DNA of 64,000 nucleotides from SAR92 clade bacterium H231 (GCA_025153775.1 JAOALC010000003.1:496001-560000); one strand, 5' to 3'. Shown: positions 28,013 through 37,255, counted from the stretch's first letter. The notes: generated by a model from the sequence alone, not told the origin. A program made the numbers and translations.

Positions 28013-28018
28013 TAACGT
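27943..28018 (+). repeat. 76-bp direct repeat, copy 1 (at transporter breakpoint)
   Basis: This segment, running from AGCGGAATCTATTAATC to GTGTCTAATAACGT, matches 29753-29828 without gaps and with six mismatches. It starts just at the point where the truncated transporter loses similarity to its intact paralogue, and it supplies the transporter's stop codon. Confidence 0.9.
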
Positions 28019-28063
28019 TCAAGATCGCGCCATACCACATCTAAATTCAGCGAGTAAAAACCG

Positions 28064-28402
28064 ATGCCCAACCCTTCAGAGTTCAATACAATCTACACCG
28101 CACTCAGCGCCGAACATCAACTGAGATACGACCTTGCGTTGGTGCATCGCTATCTAGTGGATCATCACTGGCACGAGGGCGTGGTCAATCATCTAACCTG
28201 CCTATTACCCAATAGCCAGAATCACTTTTTAGCCTTGCCCTATGGGCTGCACTGGTCAGAAGTCACCGCGTCAGATTTTATCGTAGTCGACCTCGACGGC
28301 AATGTATTGCGAGGCAAGGGTGAGATTGAACGCTCCAATATTAATATCCACGGCGCCTTGCGTCGATTGTATTACCAGCGTTCCCCCGAATTGCTGGACT
28401 AA
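28064..28402 (+). pseudogene. Class II aldolase/adducin-family gene, truncated
   Basis: The 112-residue product matches the N-terminal half of class II aldolase/adducin proteins (LVHRYLVDHHWHEGVVNHLT, LPYGLHWSEVTASDFIVVDL, DGNVLRGKGEIERSNINIHG). It ends after SPELLD, where the family continues for about 130 residues with the metal-binding histidines. The end of the domain is missing, so it is probably non-functional. It lies between the truncated transporter and the DmpA gene, in the most rearranged part of the island. Confidence 0.75.
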
Positions 28403-28442
28403 TGCAATGGCCCCGTCAATACACTCAACTAGGAGATAAAAA

Positions 28443-29534
28443 ATGCCCGCTCGTGCAAGAGACCTTGGCCTACACTTTTCAGGAACGACCGGCCGCTACA
28501 ATGCCATTACCGACGTGCCTGGCCTTACCGTTGGCTACTCCACCCTCACGGAGGGCGATCATATTCAAACTGGCGTCACCGCCATTCATCCACGAGGCGC
28601 CGATGCATCGCTGGCTTACCTGTGGGCCGGTCAACATACGCTGAACGGCAACGGTGAAATGACCGGCTGCCAGTGGATTCACGATGCCGGTTATTTTGCC
28701 GGGCCGGTGTGTATCACCAATACCCACGCCGTGGGCATGGCGCATCACGCAACCGTCAAATGGATGATCCAGCAATACCCCGATTTTTTTCAATCGCGAC
28801 ACCAGTTTGTGATGCCGGTGATCGCCGAAACCTACGACGGCATACTCAGCGACATCAATGGCTTGCACCTCAAAGAGACGCACGTTTTTGAAGCGCTGAA
28901 TACGGCTGGTTCCGGCGCCATCGCCGAGGGCAATGTCGGCGGCGGCAATGGCATGATTACCTATGAATTTGCAGCCGGCACAGGCAGCGCATCCCGCACC
29001 GTTGCCTGTGACCAACAAGACTACACCCTGGGTGTCTTAGTCCAGTCCAACTTTGGCCACAGAAATGATCTCAGTATTCTAGGCGTACCCGTGGGGCAGC
29101 ACCTGACCAACGATATTCTCCACGAAAAAGTTCAGCAGGTAGAGCAGGGTTCCATTATCGTGATCATCGCCACTGACGCGCCGCTGATCCCCAGTCAACT
29201 GACTCGTATTGCCAAGCGCGCCACCTTGGGTTTGGCGCGCACCGGTACCATCGGCGGGCACAGTTCCGGCGATATCTATTTAGCCTTTACCACCGCCAAT
29301 GCCAGAGAGACAAACGCGCAGTCAGCGGCGACGATCAATATGGCGGTATTGGACGACTATTACCTCGATGTCTTTTACCGCGCCGCCCGTGATGCGGTGG
29401 AAGAATCGATCATCAACGCGCTGGTCGCGGGGCAGAGTTCGGTGGCGTATAGGCCAAAGGGTTTGGCGGTCAAAGCGATGGACTGTGAGGCGATGATGGC
29501 GTTGATAGAACGTTATGGACGTTCAGTGCTGTAA
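28443..29534 (+). CDS. P1/DmpA-family aminopeptidase (N-terminal nucleophile hydrolase)
   Basis: A 363-residue member of the DmpA/BapA family. It shows ITDVPGLTVGYSTL near the N-terminus, GNVGGGNGMITYEFAAGTGS in the middle, and EQGSIIVIIATDAPL at about residue 235. In that family the precursor cleaves itself between the G and S of the last motif, and the freed Ser (here S237) becomes the nucleophile. Known members remove D-amino acids, beta-amino acids or Gly/Ala from peptide N-termini. The gene begins 40 bases after the truncated aldolase. It appears intact and is the clearest hint that the locus handles non-standard peptides. Confidence 0.9.
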   Translation: MPARARDLGLHFSGTTGRYNAITDVPGLTVGYSTLTEGDHIQTGVTAIHPRGADASLAYLWAGQHTLNGNGEMTGCQWIHDAGYFAGPVCITNTHAVGMAHHATVKWMIQQYPDFFQSRHQFVMPVIAETYDGILSDINGLHLKETHVFEALNTAGSGAIAEGNVGGGNGMITYEFAAGTGSASRTVACDQQDYTLGVLVQSNFGHRNDLSILGVPVGQHLTNDILHEKVQQVEQGSIIVIIATDAPLIPSQLTRIAKRATLGLARTGTIGGHSSGDIYLAFTTANARETNAQSAATINMAVLDDYYLDVFYRAARDAVEESIINALVAGQSSVAYRPKGLAVKAMDCEAMMALIERYGRSVL

Positions 29535-29752
29535 AACTGGTGAAGACAAAAACCTGTCCTCACAATGGGGGTATTTCCCCTCGTTTGTGTCTAATACACA
29601 CATAGCCGTAAACCTTTTGTATTTGCAGCCAATAGTGGCTAGTGAGAACTGTGCGAAGATCTTGTTGGCTGCGACTAACACTTGTAGCTCTATCATAGAC
29701 AATTGATCCTGCCCAGCAATCATGCGGGGATAAAAATCTCGTTTGCTTCCTG

Positions 29753-29828
29753 AGCGAAATCTATTAATCGTCAGGCTAATATCGACGTCCAAATAGGGGG
29801 TTTTCACCTCTGCGGTGTCTAATAATGT
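29753..29828 (+). repeat. 76-bp direct repeat, copy 2
   Basis: Second copy of the sequence at 27943-28018, exactly 1,810 bases downstream and about 92 percent identical. It is not part of any open frame here. Confidence 0.9.
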
Positions 29829-29898
29829 AGAAGGTTGATTCGCGCCAAACCTGCAGGCCCCTTAGTGCTTTTTGTTTTTCTGCAATCCCTTTATCACG

Positions 29899-29929
29899 CC
29901 GCCAGACGTTGAGTCTGGTGGGGTTTTTT
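29899..29929 (+). terminator. Rho-independent terminator
   Basis: CCGCCAGAC pairs with GTCTGGTGG (9 bp, one G-T) around GTTGA and is followed by GG and six T residues. Confidence 0.85.
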
Positions 29930-30053
29930 GCTGCCAATTATTAGTGGCTGATTAGAGCGTTGCAAGGATTTTGTTGGCAACGACTGCCACCTGTAGCGCT
30001 AACACAGACAACAGCCACAACTTCATGCTTTACCTATTTAGAGGAGTAACTCA

Positions 30054-30616
30054 GTGACGAAAACATCAAACACAGTCACTCAACCGACCATCCAGGAAAT
30101 GGAAGCCGCTATCAGCGTGCTGCCACTTTGGAACTAGGAATGCTGTCAAAAAGCCTTGTGCAAAACGATACGGTCTTTCCTCAGTGGATCGACAATACCC
30201 CGTGCTTTTGGTATGAGCATAACGATAAATTTGATGATAAAGATGCCTTAACCCTCGTCAAGCAAGGTGCTGCGGATTATTTCAATATCAAACTTGGCAA
30301 AGCGGGGGGGATTTATACCGGTTTGAAAATCAATACCATTGCCGAAGCCGCGGGCTGCAAGTGCATGATTGGCTGTTTTGGTGAATCTCGTTTGGCGCTA
30401 TCAGCCGCCGCGCATATGGCTCATGCGCGACCCAATATTTGTTTTTTGGATTTGGATTCGGCCTTTGATTTTTGCTTTGACCCGGTGATGGGTGGTATTC
30501 GTTATGACGAGCAGCAGGGCGGTGTTATTCATCTGCCGGAAACGCCAGGGCATGGTGCCAGTTTTGATGAATCAGCGTTGGCGGCGCGGGTGATTATTAG
30601 TCGGGAGCCAGAATAG
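30054..30616 (+). pseudogene. Chimeric remnant: S9 peptidase N-terminus fused to dipeptide epimerase C-terminus
   Basis: Bases 30054-30232 match the first 180 bases of the S9 peptidase gene at 31504 (same start region, ribosome-binding site and NDTVFPQWIDNTPCFWYEHN). One C is lost near 30106, which shifts the frame. After HNDKF the sequence changes to the C-terminal barrel of an enolase-superfamily dipeptide epimerase (NIKLGKAGGIYTGLKINTIA, then GCFGESRLALSAAAHMAHA and DLDSAFDF). The N-terminal two thirds of the epimerase, with the catalytic lysine pair, are missing. It is the scar of a deletion that joined two neighbouring peptide-catabolism genes. Confidence 0.88.
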
Positions 30617-30618
30617 CA

Positions 30619-31365
30619 ATGGCTTTTCACTCGAATTGTAACTATCAAATGATTGACTCGCAGATGTTGTCTTTCAGACGGACCATGGTGTTTGAACAGG
30701 AGCAGTGGCTCGGCGGTATATCAGCGGCCCATTGGGTCTGTGAAATTTTGGATTTGCGTGACGGTGAAATACAGCTTCAGTCCGGGAGCCAGTGGTTGCT
30801 ACTTAAACCCGGTAAATATCTTATGGTGGTCCCTGCTTTTAGTGGCTTTAAATGGAAGGTCAGCAAAGCCTTAATGCAGATGCAAGCGATCATTTTCCAG
30901 AGACCCTATGATCATTTTTTCCTGCCATCAGTGCTGATCAATAACACGGAGATGGATAAACTCCCCCAAAACCGGCATGACTTATCTGAGGTGATTGAAC
31001 AAGCCTATAGTAAGCCCGGTCTAGTATCGAAACCATCAGAACATATTATTGCTGAGCGAGCCAAAATGGCGATTGGTCAGCACTTCAGAAAAACAATGAG
31101 CCTTGGGGATATTGCACAACTCATTCATACCAGTCCAGCGCAGATGAGCCGACACTTTAAACAGACCTATTTAATGACACCCGTTGAATATCGCACCGAA
31201 CTGCGTATCGCTGAGAGTGTATGGCACTTACTAAAAGGTTGCTCTGTGGGTGCAGCATCCGAGGAGGTGGGTTTTACCGACCTGAGTCGATTCAACAAAA
31301 ACTTTAAACAAATAAACAAGGTTTCTCCCGCTGCATTTAAAAAGTCAAAAAACGCCAAGCATTGA
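30619..31365 (+). CDS. AraC-family transcriptional regulator
   Basis: A 248-residue protein with an N-terminal sensing region and a C-terminal double helix-turn-helix of AraC type (about 150-245: MSLGDIAQLIHTSPAQMSRH, FKQTYLMTPVEYRTELRIAE, EEVGFTDLSRFNKNFKQINK). It lies 2 bases after the epimerase remnant and about 140 bases before the S9 gene, so it probably controls the peptide catabolism genes (inference). The ligand is unknown. Confidence 0.88.
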   Translation: MAFHSNCNYQMIDSQMLSFRRTMVFEQEQWLGGISAAHWVCEILDLRDGEIQLQSGSQWLLLKPGKYLMVVPAFSGFKWKVSKALMQMQAIIFQRPYDHFFLPSVLINNTEMDKLPQNRHDLSEVIEQAYSKPGLVSKPSEHIIAERAKMAIGQHFRKTMSLGDIAQLIHTSPAQMSRHFKQTYLMTPVEYRTELRIAESVWHLLKGCSVGAASEEVGFTDLSRFNKNFKQINKVSPAAFKKSKNAKH

Positions 31366-31503
31366 TGTGTCTTGCGTTGTAATTTGGGCCTTAAACATTC
31401 TGTAGTTACCGGCTTAATCTCAGTGCTTATGGTGGTAGCTACTCTGTAAATGCCTTTTTTGGCCCCTTATTACATCAATTAGCTATCTTAAAAGGAGTAA
31501 GCT

Positions 31504-33891
31504 ATGACAAAACGCGCGAACACAACCACCCAACCGACTATCGAGGAGATGGAAGCCCGCTACCAGCGTGCTGCCACTCTAATACAAGGTGCCTCGTCAA
31601 AAAACCTTGTGCAAAATGACACCGTCTTCCCCCAGTGGATCGACAATACCCCATGCTTTTGGTATGAACATAACGATAAATTGGCGAATGGCGCCATCGG
31701 TCAACAGTATCGTGTCGTCGATGCCAGCACCGGCCGTAACGAGGCCGCGTTTGATCAGGCTGCACTGGCCGATGTGCTTTCAACAGCCGCAGGGCAAGCC
31801 GTCCAGGCCGAAGCGTTACCGATTGATAATGTAGATATTACCTTGTCACCATTAACCGTGCGTTTTACCGCCTTTGGCAAACACTGGCAATTCGATGGCG
31901 ACAATAACACATGTAAAGCACAGGACCTGCTCTCCGATGACTGGGTGGTTTCACCCGATGGCAAACAGGTGGCCTTTACCCGGGATTACAATCTGTGGGT
32001 TCGAGATTTGGCCAGTGATGAAGAACACGCCCTGACTGAAGATGGAGAAGAATTCTTTGTTTATGCGGCAATGGGCGCAGCTTGGGGCGGCACGATGGGT
32101 GATGGCGTACAAGCCATATGGTCACCGGATTCCAAACAACTCTTTACCGTACAGCGGGACACCCGCCAGGTTAAAAATTTTCCGCTTCTAGAACATGTAC
32201 CTGAAGACGGTAGCCTGCGACCTAAAATCATCGAAAATCGCATGGCCCTTCCCGGTGATGAGCATGTGGAAGAGTATCGCTTGCTGGCTATTGATGTCAG
32301 CACCGGCCAAATACAAGATGCCCACTACCGACGTATCCCTTCCGTTCGCAATGCCTGGGGCTTTTTCAATGCGCAAATAGGCTGGTGGTCCAATGACAGT
32401 CGCCGTGCTTATTTTATTGATCAAACACGGGGTGACAAAGTGCTACGCCTGGTGGAATTTGATACTCACACCGGTGCGACCCGGATTCTGTTTGAAGAAA
32501 CCTCCGAGACCCATATTAACCTCAGTGCCGACTCGGAGAGCTATCCCTCCCATATGCCCTTGCCCGACAGCAATGAGCTGATTTGGTGGTCAGAGCGCAG
32601 TGGCTGGGCACATATCTATCTTTATGACCTGGATACCGGTGAGCTGAAAAACACAATTACTCAGGGCGATTGGCTGGTGCGCGATGTCTGTCGTTTTGAT
32701 GCCAAACGCCGTGAAGTGTTTATACAGACAGCCGGCAGAGTAGAAGGGCGAGATCCCTACTATCGCGATATTTGCCGAGTGCACGTCGATACCGGTGAAT
32801 TAACCACGGTGCTGTCCACCGATGATGAGTATGTGGTGCACACACAAAAAAGCCTGCTTTTTCAGAACGCAGAAGGTGCTATCGGTTGGGATATAGGTAA
32901 ACAAACAGCCGGTGTGTCTCCCTGTGGCGACTATATTGTTACCACCCGTTCGCGTGTTGATCAAGTGCCCGTGAGCTTACTGCTAGACCGGGAGGGGGCC
33001 GTGGTGTGTGAACTGGAGACCGCCGACATCAGTGCCTTACCCACCGGGTGGCAATGGCCTGAACCGGTCAAGTTACTGGCCGCCGATGGCAAGACCGATA
33101 TTTATGGCGTCGTGTATCGACCCTCAAACTTTTCTGCCGACAAGCAATACCCGGTGATTAATTCAATGTGGAATGGCCCGGATGTTCCGTCCGTCACCAA
33201 GGGCAGTTTTATCAATAGCCAAAGCCATGGAGGTTTAAGCAATCTGGCTTCCGCGGCTTTGGCCGAATTAGGCTTTATTGTGGTGATAATTGATAGCCGT
33301 GGTACGTCTTTTCGTAATAAAGCCTTTGTGGACGAAAGTTGTGGCTGGCTTCCGAACTCCGCCCATACGGGTGATCATGTCGGGGGAATTCGTCAGTTGG
33401 CAGAGCGTTACCCTTATATGGATCTCAATAATGTCGGGGTTATCGCTCCCTATGGACCTACAGGTGCGTTACATAACCTGCTGGAATGCCCCGATTTTTA
33501 TAAAGTGGGGGCAGTCTATTGTCCTCAGGATAGCCGACTGATGGGCGCTGCCGTATGGTCGGAAAAATACGAAGGACTCTCCGGCCCGGACAAAAAACAC
33601 CGTTACCCGGAAGATCTAGTCGACAATTTGCAAGGCAAGCTACTGCTGATGCATGGCCTGCTCGATGTGTGTAATACACCGGCCGCGACGTTTCGGTTGG
33701 TGAAGGCATTATACAAAGCCAACAAGGACTTTGATATGTTAGTGATACCCGATGTGGGGCATGATCTGCCCGGCTATGTTATCCGTCGTAGCTGGGATTA
33801 TCTGGTGAGACATTTGCTGAAGGCTGAGCCGCCAAAAGAGTTTAACCTCGTCACAAAACAATTCCTAGTAGGCTCAGAATTTGAGCACTAA
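31504..33891 (+). CDS. S9 (dipeptidyl peptidase IV)-like protein lacking the nucleophile serine
   Basis: The 795-residue protein has an N-terminal DPPIV beta-propeller (about 60-560) and a C-terminal alpha/beta hydrolase domain (about 570-785). The catalytic Asp (D721 in MHGLLDVCN) and His (H753 in VGHDLP) are in place. At the nucleophile elbow, where relatives have GxSxGG, the sequence is GVIAPYGPTGALHNLL (about residues 639-654), with no Ser. The flank CPDFYKVGAVYCPQDSRL keeps the family alignment clear. It may be a pseudo-peptidase or a binding protein. A ribosome-binding site AAAAGGAG precedes the ATG. No signal peptide is seen, so it is probably cytoplasmic. Confidence 0.85.
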   Translation: MTKRANTTTQPTIEEMEARYQRAATLIQGASSKNLVQNDTVFPQWIDNTPCFWYEHNDKLANGAIGQQYRVVDASTGRNEAAFDQAALADVLSTAAGQAVQAEALPIDNVDITLSPLTVRFTAFGKHWQFDGDNNTCKAQDLLSDDWVVSPDGKQVAFTRDYNLWVRDLASDEEHALTEDGEEFFVYAAMGAAWGGTMGDGVQAIWSPDSKQLFTVQRDTRQVKNFPLLEHVPEDGSLRPKIIENRMALPGDEHVEEYRLLAIDVSTGQIQDAHYRRIPSVRNAWGFFNAQIGWWSNDSRRAYFIDQTRGDKVLRLVEFDTHTGATRILFEETSETHINLSADSESYPSHMPLPDSNELIWWSERSGWAHIYLYDLDTGELKNTITQGDWLVRDVCRFDAKRREVFIQTAGRVEGRDPYYRDICRVHVDTGELTTVLSTDDEYVVHTQKSLLFQNAEGAIGWDIGKQTAGVSPCGDYIVTTRSRVDQVPVSLLLDREGAVVCELETADISALPTGWQWPEPVKLLAADGKTDIYGVVYRPSNFSADKQYPVINSMWNGPDVPSVTKGSFINSQSHGGLSNLASAALAELGFIVVIIDSRGTSFRNKAFVDESCGWLPNSAHTGDHVGGIRQLAERYPYMDLNNVGVIAPYGPTGALHNLLECPDFYKVGAVYCPQDSRLMGAAVWSEKYEGLSGPDKKHRYPEDLVDNLQGKLLLMHGLLDVCNTPAATFRLVKALYKANKDFDMLVIPDVGHDLPGYVIRRSWDYLVRHLLKAEPPKEFNLVTKQFLVGSEFEH

Positions 33892-34019
33892 AACGGCGCT
33901 TACCGCTATGCCTCCATCGTTCATCGGAGGGGGCATGGCCGATGAAAACAGACCAAAAAGTTACGCCATCGTATTGGATTCCATTATGACAAAAAAACCA
34001 CTGATGAAGGGTCGCTGTT

Positions 34020-35492
34020 ATGAATGCAAAATCGCTCTCCCGCCCTACCTACAAAGAAACCAGCTCACTCAGTACACGCCAACTCTTGGCCTATGTTTTA
34101 CCCTTAGTGCCCTTGTATTTATTACTGGGTCCGATAGTTATTTTACCCGGCATTTACGCCAAATATTTTGGTGTTAGCCTAGCCTCCGTTGCCACAATAA
34201 TCGTACTGGCGCGGGTGTTTGATACCGTCACTGACCTACTCATAGGTTATTGCTCTGATAACTATTACGCCCGAAAGGGAACTCGTAAACCGTTTGTTCT
34301 TATCGGCGGTGTATTATTTGTGGTGAGCAGTTATTTTCTATATGTGCCTGTTGATACCGACGCACTGACGGCCACCACCCAGGTTAGTGAAACGTATTTT
34401 TTAGTCTGGATGTTCGCTTTTTATTTGTCGTTAACCCTGTTTTTCATCCCACATCAAACCTGGGGCAGCGAAATAACCTCCACTGCCCAGGAACGCAACA
34501 AGCTCTTTGGTTTTGCCATCGTTGCCGTCACCCTTGGCCAAGTGCTGTTTTTTTCTGTACCACTGCTAGGGATATTTGAGAGCAGTGAATTTACACCGCA
34601 GATACTGGAATGGTCAGTGTTCGCGGTCGGCTTGTTGGTCCTGCCGACACTGGTGATTTGCCTAAAAAAAGTCCCTAACAGTCACTGCCCTCAACGGCAG
34701 AGTCAGGGACAGGAAAAGCACAGTCCAGGATTGAAAAAAAACCTGTTATGCCTTGCTAGCAATCAGCCTTTTCTACTATTTATCACCGCTTTTTTCCTTT
34801 TTCATGTCGGTTTCGGCATGTGGGCTACGCTGCTATTTATTTTTGTCGACAGCTACCTGGGCTGGGGTTCCCAGATCGCGCTAGCGTACGGATTAAGCTA
34901 CGGCATCGGTGCTTTGTCCGTGTGGCTGTGGTATCGATTTGCCAATCGTCTGGGTAAGAAATTGACCTGGGTTGTGGGGGTATTGTTGTCCCTAGTCGGC
35001 CTTCTGGGTACCGGTTTATTGTCCCCTGAAATGTCTTGGCTATTATTATTGGCCTTTATGGTAATAACCTATATTGGCATCCATGCCATTTATACGGTGG
35101 CGCCATCTTTATTGTCCGACATTATCGACTACGATACCTGGAAATTCGGCAGTGATCAGGCCGCTATCTATTTTTCCGCCTACAGTGTGTCGTCAAAAAT
35201 CAGTGTGGCTATTGGCGGGGCACTGAGTTTGGCAATTGCCGGTGGCTATGGCTTTGACCCCGCAAGCAGCGTGCACAGTAAAGAGGCCATCTCGGGGCTG
35301 AGACTGGCCATGGTCTGGCTACCGATTCCTTTTCTTTTAGTGGCCATAGGTTTGATCGCACGGATTCCCATCAACGCGCGTCGCCATCGAATTATTCGGC
35401 AGAGTCTCGACGCTAGGGCAGCCCGCGCTGTTACAAGTGCAAAACCATACTCGGCGCAAACACCCAAACCCGATACATCCACTCGCCCTTAA
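34020..35492 (+). CDS. GPH-family MFS symporter
   Basis: A 490-residue transporter with 12 predicted membrane helices, of the glycoside-pentoside-hexuronide:cation symporter (MelB-like) family. It shows RVFDTVTDLLIGYCSDNYYA after helix 2, the RKGTRKPF loop, and SDIIDYDTWKFGSDQAAIYF before helix 11. Although the family is named after sugars, this copy sits among peptidases, so the substrate could be peptide-derived (inference). The start ATG has GAAGGG upstream. It is the intact paralogue of the truncated copy at 26846. Confidence 0.87.
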   Translation: MNAKSLSRPTYKETSSLSTRQLLAYVLPLVPLYLLLGPIVILPGIYAKYFGVSLASVATIIVLARVFDTVTDLLIGYCSDNYYARKGTRKPFVLIGGVLFVVSSYFLYVPVDTDALTATTQVSETYFLVWMFAFYLSLTLFFIPHQTWGSEITSTAQERNKLFGFAIVAVTLGQVLFFSVPLLGIFESSEFTPQILEWSVFAVGLLVLPTLVICLKKVPNSHCPQRQSQGQEKHSPGLKKNLLCLASNQPFLLFITAFFLFHVGFGMWATLLFIFVDSYLGWGSQIALAYGLSYGIGALSVWLWYRFANRLGKKLTWVVGVLLSLVGLLGTGLLSPEMSWLLLLAFMVITYIGIHAIYTVAPSLLSDIIDYDTWKFGSDQAAIYFSAYSVSSKISVAIGGALSLAIAGGYGFDPASSVHSKEAISGLRLAMVWLPIPFLLVAIGLIARIPINARRHRIIRQSLDARAARAVTSAKPYSAQTPKPDTSTRP

Positions 35493-35577
35493 GCTGTCTT
35501 TCAAGGTGCAGACAGCTAGATTTTTTAATACAACCTTACGTGACTCAATCCTTTCATATTTCTCAGGAGCTATTCCC

Positions 35578-37080
35578 ATGCAGCTAAATTTTGTCTTTTC
35601 AAATCTTCCCTCAGAGGGAATCCTTATACTTTTCTGCGGTGAAGGAGAGACACTCAGCGACTTCGCACAAACCATCGACGCCGCCACCAACGGCCAACTC
35701 ACCCGCGCAATAACCGCCGAACAATTTAAAGGCAAAAAACACGACCAGCTAATACTCACCGCACCCGCTGAACTCAGCCTAAAACGCATTGTTTTATTAG
35801 GGCTAGGTGATCGCAATGAATTCGATGCATTAGGCGCGCAAAAGCTGGGCGGAAAGATTATTGTCACCCTGCAATCCCTCGACGACAGCAGCGCCACCAT
35901 CAGTACCGATGGCCTGAATAATTGCCCATCGACAAGCGCTGAACTTACCGCCAACTTGGTTTTGGGCGCCCAGCTGCGTGATTATAGATTTGATAAATAC
36001 CACACCAAACCCCGAGAGGGAAAACCCGGGCGTCTCAATGCATTAACGGTGCTTTGTGATGACCCACAACAGATTGAAGACGCCTGCGCCCCTCTACAAT
36101 CGTTGGCAGACAGTGTGTGCCAAGTGCGCGACTGGGTGAGCGAGCCTGGCAATATTCTCCACCCAGAAAGCTACGCCGACCAGCTAAATGAATTCACTAA
36201 AGACGGTGTGGAGGTCGAGATTCTTGACGAAGCTTCCATGGAAGCATTAGGCATGGGTGCCTTACTCAGTGTGGGCCGGGGCAGTGCACGCCAGTCAAAA
36301 CTGGTGGTGATGCGCTGGCAGGGCGACACTGCGGATCAGCCACCCATCGCCTTTGTGGGCAAAGGCGTCACCTTTGACTCTGGCGGTATCTCAATAAAAC
36401 CCGCCGCCGGCATGCAAGATATGAAATATGATATGGCCGGTTCGGCTACGGTGGCGGGTTTGATTCAATCCCTGGCAAAGCGCAAGGCCGCCGTGAATGT
36501 AGTAGGCGTTGTAGGCCTAGTGGAAAATATGCCATCCAATAACGCCAGTCGCCCCGGTGATATTGTCACCAGCATGAGCGGCCAAACCATCGAGATTATA
36601 AACACCGATGCGGAGGGGCGCTTAGTATTGGCCGATGCACTTTGGTACACCCAGGCGACTTTTAAGCCTCGCTGCATCGTTGATATAGCGACGCTCACGG
36701 GTGGCATCGTCACCTCATTGGCCCATGAAATGGCCGGCATCTTTTCTAATAACGATACCCTGGCCGAACAATTAATCGCGGCGGGTACCACCGCCGGTGA
36801 ACCCGTCTGGCGCCTGCCCTTGACAAAAATCTACGACAGACTGGTGGATTCCGATATCGCGGATATGAAAAATCATGCTGGCATTCCAGCCAGCTCAATC
36901 ACTGCCGCGCAATTTCTACAGCGCTTTGTCAATGAGGTGCCCTGGATTCATATTGATATTGTTGGCACAGTCTGGCGCAAAGAAGATGGCGACTTAGCGG
37001 AGAAGGGCGCCAGTGGGTATGGGGTTCGGTTACTGGATCAGTTTGTGCGGGATATTTATGGCCAAGAGGTGAGAAAATAA
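35578..37080 (+). CDS. pepA: Leucyl aminopeptidase (M17)
   Basis: The 500-residue cytosolic zinc aminopeptidase of family M17 removes N-terminal residues from short peptides. The catalytic domain shows the metal-binding VGKGVTFDSGGISIKPAAGM, DMAGSATV and the signature NTDAEGRLVLADAL. The frame stays open to 35437, but the ATG at 35578 (MQLNFVFSNLPSE) has AGGAG upstream and fits the family N-terminus. It closes the peptide catabolism cluster and may be a second, cluster-dedicated PepA rather than the housekeeping copy. Confidence 0.93.
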   Translation: MQLNFVFSNLPSEGILILFCGEGETLSDFAQTIDAATNGQLTRAITAEQFKGKKHDQLILTAPAELSLKRIVLLGLGDRNEFDALGAQKLGGKIIVTLQSLDDSSATISTDGLNNCPSTSAELTANLVLGAQLRDYRFDKYHTKPREGKPGRLNALTVLCDDPQQIEDACAPLQSLADSVCQVRDWVSEPGNILHPESYADQLNEFTKDGVEVEILDEASMEALGMGALLSVGRGSARQSKLVVMRWQGDTADQPPIAFVGKGVTFDSGGISIKPAAGMQDMKYDMAGSATVAGLIQSLAKRKAAVNVVGVVGLVENMPSNNASRPGDIVTSMSGQTIEIINTDAEGRLVLADALWYTQATFKPRCIVDIATLTGGIVTSLAHEMAGIFSNNDTLAEQLIAAGTTAGEPVWRLPLTKIYDRLVDSDIADMKNHAGIPASSITAAQFLQRFVNEVPWIHIDIVGTVWRKEDGDLAEKGASGYGVRLLDQFVRDIYGQEVRK

Positions 37081-37138
37081 TGCCGACAACAAGAATATTA
37101 GACAAGGGTGCAGTCCGTGCAGCCACGTAAAGGTGAAC

Positions 37139-37149
37139 GGGGTCGGACC
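37139..37149 (+). repeat. REP-like inverted motif, left of transposase remnant
   Basis: GGGGTCGGACC here is the exact reverse complement of GGTCCGACCCC at 37932-37942. The pair brackets the REP-associated transposase gene, as is usual for such genes. Confidence 0.65.
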
Positions 37150-37255
37150 TGCGTAAGTAATTGAAGTGTATGTAAAAGCACACAGTAATCGCACTTTGTT
37201 AGTACTTATAGTGCTTATTTTTAGGCAGAAATACAGGCTTTAAGGAGAAAGCTAA

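Larger units (their letters stand above)
29535..30053 (+). repeat. Gene-free scar region with two repeat pairs
   Basis: About 520 bases with no supportable gene. It contains the second copy of the 76-bp repeat (29753-29828) and two versions of an approximately 80-bp block that resemble each other (29624-29703 and 29930-30013, sharing GCCAAT, TAGTGGCT, TTGTTGGC, CGACT and TGTAGC). A terminator lies between them and a GAGGAGTAAC ribosome-binding site at the end. The layout suggests repeated duplication and deletion. Confidence 0.7.

Noticed and set aside
33881-34177. 98-codon open frame before the second symporter
   Set aside because: Most of it overlaps the symporter gene in another frame; not a protein family I recognise.
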